Assembly: GCF_016920785.2 (NCBI RefSeq)
Contig: NW_024609881.1
Span: 47,896,710 to 47,960,709, forward strand
Direction of reading: 5' to 3'
DNA: 64,000 bases
Origin: Ixodes scapularis
Taxonomy: Eukaryota; Arthropoda; Arachnida; Ixodida; Ixodidae
Under the pieces are notes generated by a model. It was not told the DNA's origin. It saw nothing but the letters and a program-made list of their open reading frames with translations, and searched no databases. A program made the translations under genes and the position numbers. Positions 55,206-64,000 of the stretch are shown one piece after another (position 1 is the stretch's first letter; every line of letters begins with the position of its first letter).

Positions 55206-56432
55206 AGCGTGCTTTCTCAACCAAAAGCACCCCATGCAAAATAAAAAAAGAAATGCAGAGCTAGTTTCTGGCCTGGATAGAGCGAAAAGGGTTCTTGTTG
55301 CAGCCAGGAAAGAGATAAAGCGATCTTTCGAAAACGAAGGTCACTTAAGTCTTCTACCGGATAGAGCTCGAAAGGCTTTGCACGCGAGAAATTGGGTGTG
55401 CCATTCTGTGGGAACAAAGCTGCCCGTTTGAGCTGTCAAGTCCTTCAAAGCTTAGAGAGGTGGAATGCCGTAGTTATTTACCAAGTCGCGTGCAAGTTGA
55501 AGCCGAGATAATCTTCGCCTCCGACCACAGATGAAACAGGCTTCGATGCCTTTGACTCCCGGACCACCTGCTTCAGCGGTCTGAACACTGGCGTTCGTTT
55601 GCAAACGTAACTGCTCGCCGTGTTTTATTTAACAAGAAATGTTAGTATAAAGCTAATTTTTGGTACTCATTTGTATAAACCAAACGGGTCATTGAATTAA
55701 TGTTTATTTGAAGAAATCTGTATCTGCGGAAATCGCATGTGTTCTTTATTCCCCCCCCCCCCCCCCCCGGCCGAAAAAAACAACAAAGAAACTGCATACA
55801 AATTTGTAAAGGTGCAAAACTTCAATGAATGAGCAACACACGCACACAAAAAAGTGCGTGTCGTGTTGAATGAGTGATACGGTGGTTAAGCGGCGTCGTG
55901 TTTTTAGTAACAAGATACATTTTTTAACTTGCTTTCGTGTTTAAACAATATACGTATATTTGCGCGTATGAATGAAAAATAAATAGAACAAAGAAACTTT
56001 TTTTTTTTTTTTGTAGAATGCAGTTGTCCTAGCTTGTGGTCATGACACCGCCCGTCTCTGATTGTTTCGCGGCACGCGTCAAGCCGCAAAAATAGAGTTG
56101 GGACCCATCCGCGAGTAGCATCAAAAATCCTGCTGCGCGGAAAGTTAGTGTCGTTTGCTGAAGTCATCTTTATCTTCAGAAATAAATCAGCCTGTAAATG
56201 GTGTTTTTTTTTTATTTCAAGGAGCAGTTATGTCTAGAAGGATACCCCGAAATAATTCTATAGGCATATTCTATAAGTGCGTTTTGAGTGAAGCAAAACT
56301 AAACTTCGATATGTTGTGCGTTCAAATTTATAAATAATAACGCAGTGTAAAAAAAATTAGTGCTCCGTCTGCCGGTGAACCCCGTTCGCTACTTTGAGGT
56401 CGCCCACCAAAAGTTAAAAAAATGGGATGGCA

Positions 56433-56463
<31 letters not shown>

Positions 56464-56518
56464 ACAGAAACGTGGTCACTGCTTTTCTTACAGTTTTCGC
56501 GAGCAATATGGCATGGTA
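55206..56518. other. Noncoding stretch with poly-C tract
   Basis: Lys/Arg-rich open frames continue to about 55431 and may be the 3' part of the THAP-like gene. A C-run of about 18 bases lies at 55750-55768, and an A-run of about 28 bases at 56432-56460. Otherwise nothing is recognised. Confidence 0.4.
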
Positions 56519-56521
56519 GGA

Positions 56522-56584
56522 TGCAGAACAAAATGGCCTCAGACGAAATGGCCCTGGACGAAATGGCCACAGACAAAATGATCC
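56522..56584. repeat. ACGAAATGGCC short tandem repeat
   Basis: About four units of (A/G)ACGAAATGGCC(N)(C/T) and its variant AGACAAAATG. The inverse, ATTTTGTCCGTGGCCATTTT, occurs at 57204-57223, so 56558-57223 may be a nonautonomous element with these ends. The enclosed 174-codon ORF has no recognised motif. Confidence 0.55.
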
Positions 56585-57259
56585 CAAGTGCACTCCCGGA
56601 GAGATAGTCCGAAGTGATTTTTAGACACTCATCTTGTAATAAGGTGCTACTCTGAAGTTCTATTAAGCGTACATTCAATGCTCTTATAATGCAACTTTTG
56701 TAGAGACTATAAAAAAAAGAAGCTCGATATAGACGCGACAATGTTGGAGAAACGCACACACAGGGCAGGCACCTGTTTCGTGTGTGTTTTTCTTCGACCT
56801 TGTACGGTTTATTTTGCACTCGTTTTCATTATGCCAATCAACCGACTAGCCCAAAAGTCTATCTTACTGCTTGATACAACTCTTTCCCATCTCCCGCTCG
56901 AAGCTTTAAATCGATGGGGTACAGTTACATTTTGTGAACTTAATGTTTTACTTGAAAGGAGTTTCCTCGCTAGTTCAACAGAGCTACAAAAAGACGTTTT
57001 GAGGGAAGCCATACGTAGCGCACATTTACAACTAGTTTCTTTGCGTAATGAAATGTTTATTTCACAAAAAAAAATGTATTGCATTATGCGAATATTTATC
57101 TTTTTATATGTTGGGATTGTACCAATTAAGCTAACAAAAATAAGGAGCAAGAAAGAATACGACAATATTTATTTTTGTCCGAGTTTACGGTACTATTCGA
57201 ACAATTTTGTCCGTGGCCATTTTTCCGGTTCTCGGGCTGGTTCTGTTTTCGAGTCCCAT

Positions 57260-58188
57260 TTCTAGTGGAAAAGGGGTAAGCGCCGACTGCACGCCCAAAC
57301 ATTTGCGTGACGTGGCGCTTAACTGAGCTAATATTTGTTCAGAAATGGCAATTGGCGGTTCGGATGTCGCTCCCATTGGAATAAAAATTACTTGTCAACG
57401 ACATCTATTCCCTCTGTCTGATTGTTTTATTACCTATCACTTCTCTTTCCAGTTCCAAAATAGGCTCGATTATCATTCAATCCTGTTTTCCAGGCCTCTA
57501 TTTTGGTAAATTCCTATAAAAAAACACGTCACTGACCGGACACTGAATCATCGAATCTAGGTGCGCTGTCGTATTGCCGGCACAAAAGTCGCTCAGCCAC
57601 CAAATAGGCCAACACGTGTTTCTCAACACAATTTGTTGCTTCTTTCCGTTGCCGGAAGGTGTCACACGGAATCGAGAATTTCGCTTTTGTTTATTTTGTG
57701 TTTCTTTTGAGCAACAATTTTACCGGCGGTTGACGGACATGCTTGGTGATGTGATCGCCGTGTTTCCTGGCAGACAGGGACGGAAAAGCGATGACATGTG
57801 CATTGAGCATCGTTGTAAACCCGAGACTGGGGATACGGGCAAGGGACAAAACACAGAACGACACGGACGAAGTCACCATTGCTTCATGACATGTGCATAT
57901 TATCTTCGCCAGCGAACCATGGTTCGGACAGCTAAACGGCACCCCAGAAGATAAGCCATAATGTATTCAAAAGCGACGTTTCGGGGGCCGATCTGCTCAC
58001 CACCGGGCTGACAGTTCGGTGGAATCGTCATGCTCGTTTGACCAGTGAACCTTCTGTCTTGCACCACGTGATCACAACCGCAGAGGAAGGTGTCAGGTGA
58101 TAAAAACCAGGCGACTAATTGGTTCGGCGAGCACGTAGCTCCCACTACGCTGTTAGCTTAGTGGTGAACAGGGATGGGCCAACAGGAT
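57260..58188. other. Noncoding stretch
   Basis: No gene. The GAGCACGTAGCTCCCACTAC / GGTGAACAGGGATGG segment near 58130-58175 repeats part of the element at 43690-44366. Confidence 0.35.
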
Positions 58189-59130
58189 CTATAGTCAGTT
58201 ACAGGTTAAGAAGGTAGCGGCAAATGCCCCTCAAAGGGAATCAGATATCCCTCCGCCACCTTTGCATCCAATAGCGTCCCACCGTTTCCGTGACGTCGCG
58301 GACAACGCGCGAGGAGGGTCTTGCCTTTCTGTACATATTTGCTTTATCTTTTTACTTTGACTTAGCATTGTGGAAGCCACGAGAGGGAGATTAGAGTTCT
58401 CCCCCACCGACGGAAACAAATACGACTTTCGGGGATTATAGTCGGTTACAAGTCAAGAAGGTAGGAGAAGCTCCTCCCACAAGTGTGATGCGCCGGTTTC
58501 TAATCTCTCCGCAGTCGAAAGAAGAGTTCACTGGAAACGCTCCTTGTTCCGCTTCAATGGATTCCCACTTGTCTCCGATCCCACTTTTTAAGAAAGCGAC
58601 CTTTGTATTCATCGGAGAGGAAACCGAGCCCCTGAAAGCAGCCTTTGTATCCATCGGGGGGGAAGCTAATCCCCGAAAGTCGTATTTGTTTCCGTCGGTG
58701 GGGGAGAACTCTAATCTCCCTCTCGTGGCTTCCACAATGCTAAGTCAAAGTCGAAAGATAAAGCAAATATGTACAGAAAGGCAAGACCCTCCTCGCGCGT
58801 TGTCCGCGACGTCACGGAAACGGTGGGACGCTATTGGATGCAAAGGTGGCGGAGGGATATCTGATTCCCTTTGAGGGGCATTTGCCGCTACCTTCTTAAC
58901 CTGTAACTGACTATAGCTTCCCCCCCGATGGATACAAAGGCTGCTTTCAGGGGCTCGGTTCCCTCTCCGATGAATACAAAGGTCGCTTTCTTAAAAAGTG
59001 GGATCGGAGACAAGTGGGAATCTATTGAAGCGGAACAAGGAGCGTTTCCAGTGAACTCTTCTTTCGACCGCGGAGAGATTTGAAACGGGCGCATCACACT
59101 TGTGGGAGGAGCTTCTCCTACCTTCTTGAC
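58189..59130. mobile_element. Interlocked inverted repeats (A B A' B')
   Basis: Segment A (58189-58437) is the near-exact inverse of A' (58668-58916). Segment B (58437-58667) is the near-exact inverse of B' (58917-59130). A and B start with related sequences (TATAGTCAGTTACAGGTTAA and TATAGTCGGTTACAAGTCAA), followed by GAAGGTAG. The order is A-B-A'-B' rather than the A-B-B'-A' of a simple foldback. Noncoding. It may come from two insertions of one foldback family or from a circular or rolling intermediate. Confidence 0.85.
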
Positions 59131-59305
59131 ACGTTTGCAAGTCCGGTCTCAGGGCGCCGCCATCTTCCTCAGTGGGGTGCGCTCTCGGGAGAGGCCATAA
59201 TCCGATTACGACGCCTTAGCAAGGCTTCGTAATAGGATTATGACTGATCCAAGCGCACCCCAGACAGGCAAGATGGCAGCTCCCTGAAGCCGGACTTGCA
59301 AACGT
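59131..59305. mobile_element. 175-bp hairpin MITE
   Basis: ACGTTTGCAAGTCCGG at the left and its exact inverse at 59290-59305. Inner arms pair through GGGTGCGCT and AGCGCACCC, and through CGCCATCTTCC and CAAGATGGC. It abuts and appears to truncate B' of the preceding structure. Confidence 0.8.
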
Positions 59306-59312
59306 TGCCCGA

Positions 59313-59686
59313 GCGAGTGCCAGCGCTCGCTCGTCCGAGTGGTGGATCGGAACAATGCTTGACCTCCTCTCCCTTTGGGTTTGAAGCTCTAGAAGGGAGT
59401 ACCTCCAAATACTTTACGTAAAGCATTTAGTACCTCCCTCCCTTTCCTCTTAGCCATCACTTGCAACATGTCAGCGGACGTGAGCACATGAACGATTGGA
59501 GACGTCTGCAGGTGGCCTTTTGAAAACGAACTGCGATCGGCCTGTTCATCATTTCAAGGTAAAACTTCTTAAGCAGGCAGTATTTGTAATTTCTCTTAAA
59601 AATTGCTATAAGTACAGTAACGCTCAATATGGCCAGAAATTGTTTGATGCATAGGCAGAATAAGTAGGACAGGGGGCGGCCTCTTA
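59313..59686. other. Noncoding gap
   Basis: Nothing recognised. Confidence 0.3.
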
Positions 59687-59775
59687 TAGACCTTTTCATT
59701 TCAGTAGTTGCTTGACCGGCGGGTAGAGGGCGCTGGCGCATTCGCCGCCATTGGGTTGCTTCAATTTGGTCGGTT
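59687..59775. repeat. Element end TAGACCTTTTC, forward
   Basis: TAGACCTTTTCATTTCAG, then GCCGCCATTGGGTTGCTTCA, is matched in inverse at 61701-61774. They are either the two ends of one 2.1-kb element or two separate copies. Confidence 0.5.
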
Positions 59776-61440
59776 TCGGTTTCAACGTGCACGCGATTGT
59801 GATGCTGTTTCATGCCACTTTCGATTATTTTGCGATATAAATTTTTTTCTTGTAGCACACAACGAATGAAACAATGGTACTGAGCCACTTGGCAAACCAC
59901 GAAGTGGTTTCGAGCCTAAATTGCGATCTTTTTTTACGAACACTATATGCGTCTGATTCCGTCCATCGTTAATTTCGGCCAGGTTCGGCGGTGAAACAAC
60001 TGCGCTGATGCACAGGGAAAAGTACCATTGTCCACGGCCGTACCCGCGGACACTAGTTTCCAGAAGAAAAAAAATAAATAAAGAGTAGGACAAGCTCCGC
60101 CTGCAGCGTGCGCTCGTTGCCTGCCGCCGTGCTTTGGCTGTGCGTGCACCGAGTGGTACGGAAGGTAGATATATATAGCTCGCGCTCCAAGTCAGAGCTG
60201 CTACTGCTAACCCTATATTCGAACAGACTATATTGCATGAGTGCTTAGTGAAAAAGCAGGTCGACAACATGATGACATGTTTACTGTTCGATATTTGGTT
60301 TCCGTACACCAACCTTTTCTAACTGCGAGACTGGAAACGTCTTTTATAATGACTACAAAAGTTTCATATAATCACGTAGATAATATAAAAATTGATATTG
60401 TCTCGACCGGTTTTATTTAAGGAAATTAAGCGCTCGAGAAATATTTTGATACACCAGCGTAGGCTGACTAGAAAATTTCTTTAACTAAAGTACTCATTAA
60501 CAACATTTCAAAATATTGGCCTTATAAAATAAACTTTTTGTTATATGGATATTTGCTTACGCCATTCTCAAGGTATGAGAATGGTGAGGTAAGTGAATGC
60601 CAGACTTCAAATAAAGTCTAATATTCATCTTCCGTAAAATTTTCCGAATGAAATTGAAGAGCGAAAAAGAAATGATCTCCGATAAGTTTGGCTGCAGTCG
60701 AACGCCAGGCGCCACCCAATGAACGAAAGCTGTTCGTTGATTGGAAACGATGCGCTTTGCACATTTTGACGTCGCCAGCTACTGAAAGTAACTCCCCATT
60801 CGCCGTCGACAACCGGCTGCACTCGGGTGATTTTCATGCTGAAGGATTCTTTTCGGCGTTACATTTTGTGAATCATAGGCACTATCAAGCTGTCTGTGAC
60901 AGATTCTTACGCGGGGAGTCCAAATATTTGTGTTGAAATAAATTAATTGAATCTGCATGGTTATATTAAAAAAAAAATGACTTAAGAAATTTAAAGACTA
61001 TGGACATGGAACCAAGCACGATATACAATTCCGTGGAATTCATAAATAAACCGATAAAGCGAATGCTTATATCGCACACGTGATTAAGAACGTAAAACAT
61101 ATATGATATTGCGAAGAAACAAGTTGCCTAATGTTAAGGTACCGTTATTTCTAGCATAAAAAGTAATTCAAACTAAACGTTTATTCCCGCGTCTTGTCCA
61201 CAAGTTCTCTAGTGTAATCAAAAGAAACTGTTTTCGAATTGTTGGAACAACAAAACACCATGCTTTCGGGAAAAACACGTGGCTAATTACGCTCGGTGTT
61301 TTTGTTTCCTTCCTTGACACCAATGCGCACTCATATATATAATAACATTGGGCTTCCTATTGCAAATGTTCCGCCCTTATTAGTAACCAAACCTCAGTTC
61401 TCATAAGATATTGGTATTTCAACCCTCGAGGCTCTCTTCA
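59776..61440. other. Noncoding stretch with a possible THAP remnant
   Basis: A plus ORF at 60688-60936 reads ERKLFVDWKRCALHILTSPA and NRLHSGDFHAEGFF, vaguely like the second half of a THAP domain but with the metal ligands lost. I do not claim it as a gene. Otherwise AT-rich DNA. Confidence 0.3.
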
Positions 61441-61444
61441 AGTC

Positions 61445-61578
61445 ATATATGTATTCAATGTGCGCAAGTGCTAACGCTGATTCCTGTATCCCGCACGCCG
61501 GCGGTAAAAAAATATTCAAAACGTGTTACAAAATCAACTACAGAAGATGCGCGCATAATGATGTATTGGAATCGCATG
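61445..61578 (+). CDS. Candidate exon 1 of a plus-strand gene
   Basis: It is open in a frame ending PAVKKYSKRVTKSTTEDARI, then MMYWNRM, with a perfect GTAAGT donor at 61579 in phase 0. A CTTCAAG acceptor-like site precedes at about 61444, but the start is uncertain. It joins in phase to the exon at 62574. The product is not recognised. Confidence 0.35.
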
Positions 61579-61699
61579 GTAAGTATAAGTATCTGACGAC
61601 ACTTTACGGAGTAAGGCAAGAGACGCGGCGAAACGCGACGAAAAACACGAATTCAACGCATCCGCCAAGGCGCGGACGGGAGAGCGGAGCAACACAATT

Positions 61700-61774
61700 G
61701 AAGCAACCTAATGGCGGCCGCATCACGTGATTCCAAGATGGCAGCGCCCATGCGGCGGAGGGCGAAAAGGTCTA
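61700..61774. repeat. Element end GAAAAGGTCTA, inverse
   Basis: Inverse counterpart of 59687-59775 (GAAGCAACCTAATGGCGGCC ... GCGAAAAGGTCTA). TTA flanks both outer ends (59684-59686 and 61775-61777). Confidence 0.5.
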
Positions 61775-62164
61775 TTAATTAAGCTACTTGTCGTTTAAAA
61801 TTTGTTTTTATGCTATTTTTTGCTTGGAGTTGTCCAAACAAGCACGTTGCAAAAAAACAAAACATTATTTTGATACTCTCGTGCGTTGAACTGCACAAGA
61901 GAAAAACATTTCTGCAGCGAACAGTGATCTCATTACTACAATATTGACTTTATATAATATGACAAAATACTGAGTTCAAGCTTTCCGCCAGAAAGATCTC
62001 AAGAACAGAACTTCGAATTTACAGCGCGAATGAAATGATCAATGATATCTCTTCGTAAATATAAAAAAATTATGTTACCGGGCTTTAATTAGCTAATTTA
62101 TCCGTATTTATAGCCGCAATAAACGCGAGCGAATATGTGCTGTAAACGTTTCCGTTTTTGACTG
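61775..62164. other. AT-rich noncoding stretch
   Basis: Nothing recognised. Confidence 0.3.
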
Positions 62165-62425
62165 GACATGACACTCCGAGAGCCAATCACTGCAGTTTAC
62201 GGCACCGCTCAACTAATGACGATGCCGAACATTTGGTTAGACCCAAAGATGCAGTCTGCGCTGTGACATTAAGGAATGCAAAACGTCACGCTTGTCATAA
62301 TGTAACAGCGCAGACTGCATTCCTTGGTCGAAACGTATGTTCCGCGTCGTCATTCGCTGAGCGGACTTCGCAGGTTGCGACGATTGGCTCTCGGAGTGTT
62401 GTGCGGAAATCAACAGGCGCGAACT
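62165..62425. mobile_element. Foldback MITE family F, copy 4
   Basis: ACACTCCGAGAGCCAATC at the left pairs with GATTGGCTCTCGGAGTGT at the right. The inner arms GATGCAGTCTGCGCTGTGAC and AACAGCGCAGACTGCATTCC also pair. The outermost AT-rich ends seen in copies 1 and 3 are missing. Confidence 0.75.
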
Positions 62426-62573
62426 TTTTGCGCATTTTGTGTTTGCACAAATGTGGATGTATGTTTGATGAAAAGAACTGTTTTACTTGGTCCTATATCC
62501 AGTGCCGCAACTATTATGTTAATAGCTTACATGCGTAACGGCGCATAAACGTAACAAATGGTTTTTCTTTTAG

Positions 62574-62786
62574 GGATTCGTTGATACTGACAAATGTGAA
62601 GACGCCGTGAGCGTTCGCCGTCATGTCTTGCTCACAAAAGAAGAGATAACTACAGTGCCCCTGAACGTCGACCTGATACAAAACCGCATGATGCGGACGT
62701 TTCAGTATTGCCAAGAATTGATCCTCAGCGAGGCTGGAGTCCGCACAGTCCTTGAGGAATTTCTGGCAATGACGATTCCCGGAATG
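62574..62786 (+). CDS. Candidate internal exon, unknown conserved-looking protein
   Basis: The acceptor is TTCTTTTAG and a GTAATT donor lies at 62787. It is 213 bp, phase 0 on both sides, reading GFVDTDKCEDAVSVRRHVLL, then TKEEITTVPLNVDLIQNRMM and RTFQYCQELILSEAGVRTVL. Charged amphipathic helices and the absence of stops over 71 codons look like real protein, but I recognise no family. The exons at 61445 and 63721 are phase-compatible neighbours. Confidence 0.45.
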
Positions 62787-62789
62787 GTA

Positions 62790-63576
62790 ATTCAACATTG
62801 TCTTCTTTATATTTAGTCTTAAAGTTTTGAGATTTTTACAGGTCATCAGGACTTCAAAAGTTTCTTACTACCCGTTTTATCGCCTGTGAATGAGATAAGG
62901 GCTTTTGATACGTGCTAAATGATAAAATTTTACCTCGTAATAAGGCTAGGCAATGAATTAATTAACATTACGATTAATTAACTATCGTTTTACTCTCAAT
63001 CAAGTGAGTTTAATTGGCATATTGGTTGAATTACCAATATGCCGTTGAATTATTATGTATTATAGTTGAATACGAAAAGTCTTATAAACAAAAAAGTAAG
63101 AATACTCATTTATTCTTTTTGTGTGGTTATAACACAATTGTTTCTGATGGCTACTTAAGTGTTTTATGATTATTATCTAGAGTGGTTTTGAAGTTTAAAT
63201 GATAACGTGCAAATATTTTATTTTAAAGGTTTGCCATGTTTTTCTTGTGTATGAGGTACAATGGCAAGTTGCTATTTGAACTTGTTATTGTACAAATATG
63301 TACAGATATTTTGTTTTAAATGTTTGCCATGCCTTACTTCTGTACGAGGCACAGTGACAAGTTGCTATGTAGTACCCTATATAAGACGTAGTAAAAACTT
63401 GTCAATTAAAAAATCGGTTTTTCTAGGCCTTTTCTGAGATACAATATCACGCCTGGAGATCAGCGGGACCTATAAATTGATTAACTAATCAATATAAAAG
63501 AAAACATAAATCGAAATTATTTTAATTGACGCGCAGCCCTACTCTACTCTAGTGACAGTAAGTGGTCATTTAGTTA

Positions 63577-63577
<1 letters not shown>
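62790..63577. other. Intron-like AT-rich stretch
   Basis: ATTAATTAA-type repeats and a near-duplicate pair (TTTTAAAGGTTTGCCATG at about 63224 and TTTTAAATGTTTGCCATG at about 63314) separated by about 90 bases, a local duplication. Confidence 0.45.

Positions 63578-63637
<60 letters not shown>
63578..63637. repeat. (AT)n(GT)n microsatellite
   Basis: About five AT units followed by about 23 GT units, uninterrupted. Likely polymorphic. Confidence 0.95.
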
Positions 63638-63638
<1 letters not shown>

Positions 63639-63720
63639 GCAATCCGTGTGTGCAAATCTATAGCGCATAAATGTACTTTTGTAAACCAGCAACACTCTCC
63701 ATTCGTTGTTTATTTTTCAG

Positions 63721-63859
63721 TTACTACAAGACGTTAAACTGCCGTTCGGCAAAGACATCCGGAGGACATGAGAGCCAAGATGGAGGCATTTACAGCTTCT
63801 ACACTAGTGTTGCTCAAAGGAAAAAAACGTCACTCTGAACCTCGAAGAGCTGCTTGAAG
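63721..63859 (+). CDS. Candidate exon, frame disrupted
   Basis: A strong TTATTTTTCAG acceptor is followed, in phase with the exon ending at 62786, by LLQDVKLPFGKDIRRT and then TGA at 63769-63771. A neighbouring frame is open as MRAKMEAFTASTLVLLKG, and after the seven-A run at 63821 a third frame reads VTLNLEELLE up to a GTATAC donor. Either the gene ends at the TGA or the exon carries two small indels. The A-run is a likely error or slippage site. Confidence 0.3.
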
Positions 63860-63861
63860 GT

Positions 63862-64000
63862 ATACTTTAGTCGGTGGTTTTGTAATCTATCACAAGCTTC
63901 AGACTGCGACGGCGCAGAGTTTTACCTTCGTCCACCATAAATATGCTGGGTTAACTTACTACCTCTTTACGAACTGATGACCGCTTGTCGGCGCCATTCG
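63862..64000. other. Window end, no feature seen
   Basis: Short noncoding remainder. Confidence 0.3.

Noticed and set aside
56741..57265. 174-codon ORF as a gene
   Set aside because: Hydrophobic and AT-driven composition, no motif, lies between inverted repeat ends.
60688..60936. THAP domain ORF
   Set aside because: Only a vague resemblance; the metal-binding residues are absent.
59687..61774. Single 2.1-kb transposon bounded by TAGACCTTTTC ends
   Set aside because: Ends do match in inverse and TTA flanks them, but a candidate exon at 61445-61578 would lie inside; two separate element ends are equally likely.

Overview
This window is repeat-dominated nuclear DNA of an arthropod, most likely an ixodid (hard) tick. 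The reasoning is as follows. Splice-bounded exons, AATAAA signals, long AT-rich noncoding stretches and microsatellites are eukaryotic. The SINE at 48367-48606, with a tRNA-like head and a body containing the CCCAGGTGGTCGAAATT block, belongs to a family I associate with ixodid genomes. A short (AACCT)n tract at 30085-30104 matches the arthropod TTAGG telomere unit. No prokaryotic operon, rRNA or CRISPR is visible.

Layout. 1-10.7 kb: noncoding DNA with a palindromic-core repeat element (797-1105), a 329-bp tandem duplication (1409-2060), a P-element-like DNA transposon carrying a broken THAP gene (3388-5592), a tRNA-like SINE and an internally deleted hAT gene (9676-10325). 10.7-16.7 kb: an almost certainly full-length non-LTR retrotransposon with two intact ORFs. 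16.7-20.6 kb: a decayed, 5'-truncated Ty3/Gypsy element on the minus strand. 21-25.6 kb: a transposon-type ORF fragment and a broken IS630/Tc1-like transposase, itself split by a pogo-like element with TA duplications. 26-29 kb: a hAT fragment, an LTR-like fragment and tRNA-derived SINE pieces. 30.1-32.2 kb: two Penelope-like elements (RT plus GIY-YIG endonuclease) arranged head to head and studded with near-perfect palindromes. 32.4-35.7 kb: a second, expanded palindromic-core element. 37.4-44.9 kb: a plausible host-type gene with a DUF4806-like domain on the plus strand (four exons in consistent phase), its introns full of MITEs. 45-53 kb: SINE, MITEs and two further palindromic-core copies. 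52.9-55.2 kb: an exon resembling the region before a SWIM/YqaJ-type domain and a two-exon divergent THAP-like gene. 56-64 kb: foldback elements, including interlocked inverted repeats, and three exon-like blocks in compatible phase.

The coding content is mainly mobile-element machinery representing most eukaryotic classes: I-like LINE, Ty3/Gypsy, Penelope, hAT, P/THAP, IS630-Tc1 and pogo. The most unusual structure is a family of at least four related elements whose shared ends (GAGCGCAGCTCTTAGG-type) flank cores built from different self-complementary repeats (GTCACGTGAC, CCAATTGG, TGACGTCA, GCTAAATTTAGC). All family assignments are from motif reading by eye; no database search was possible.
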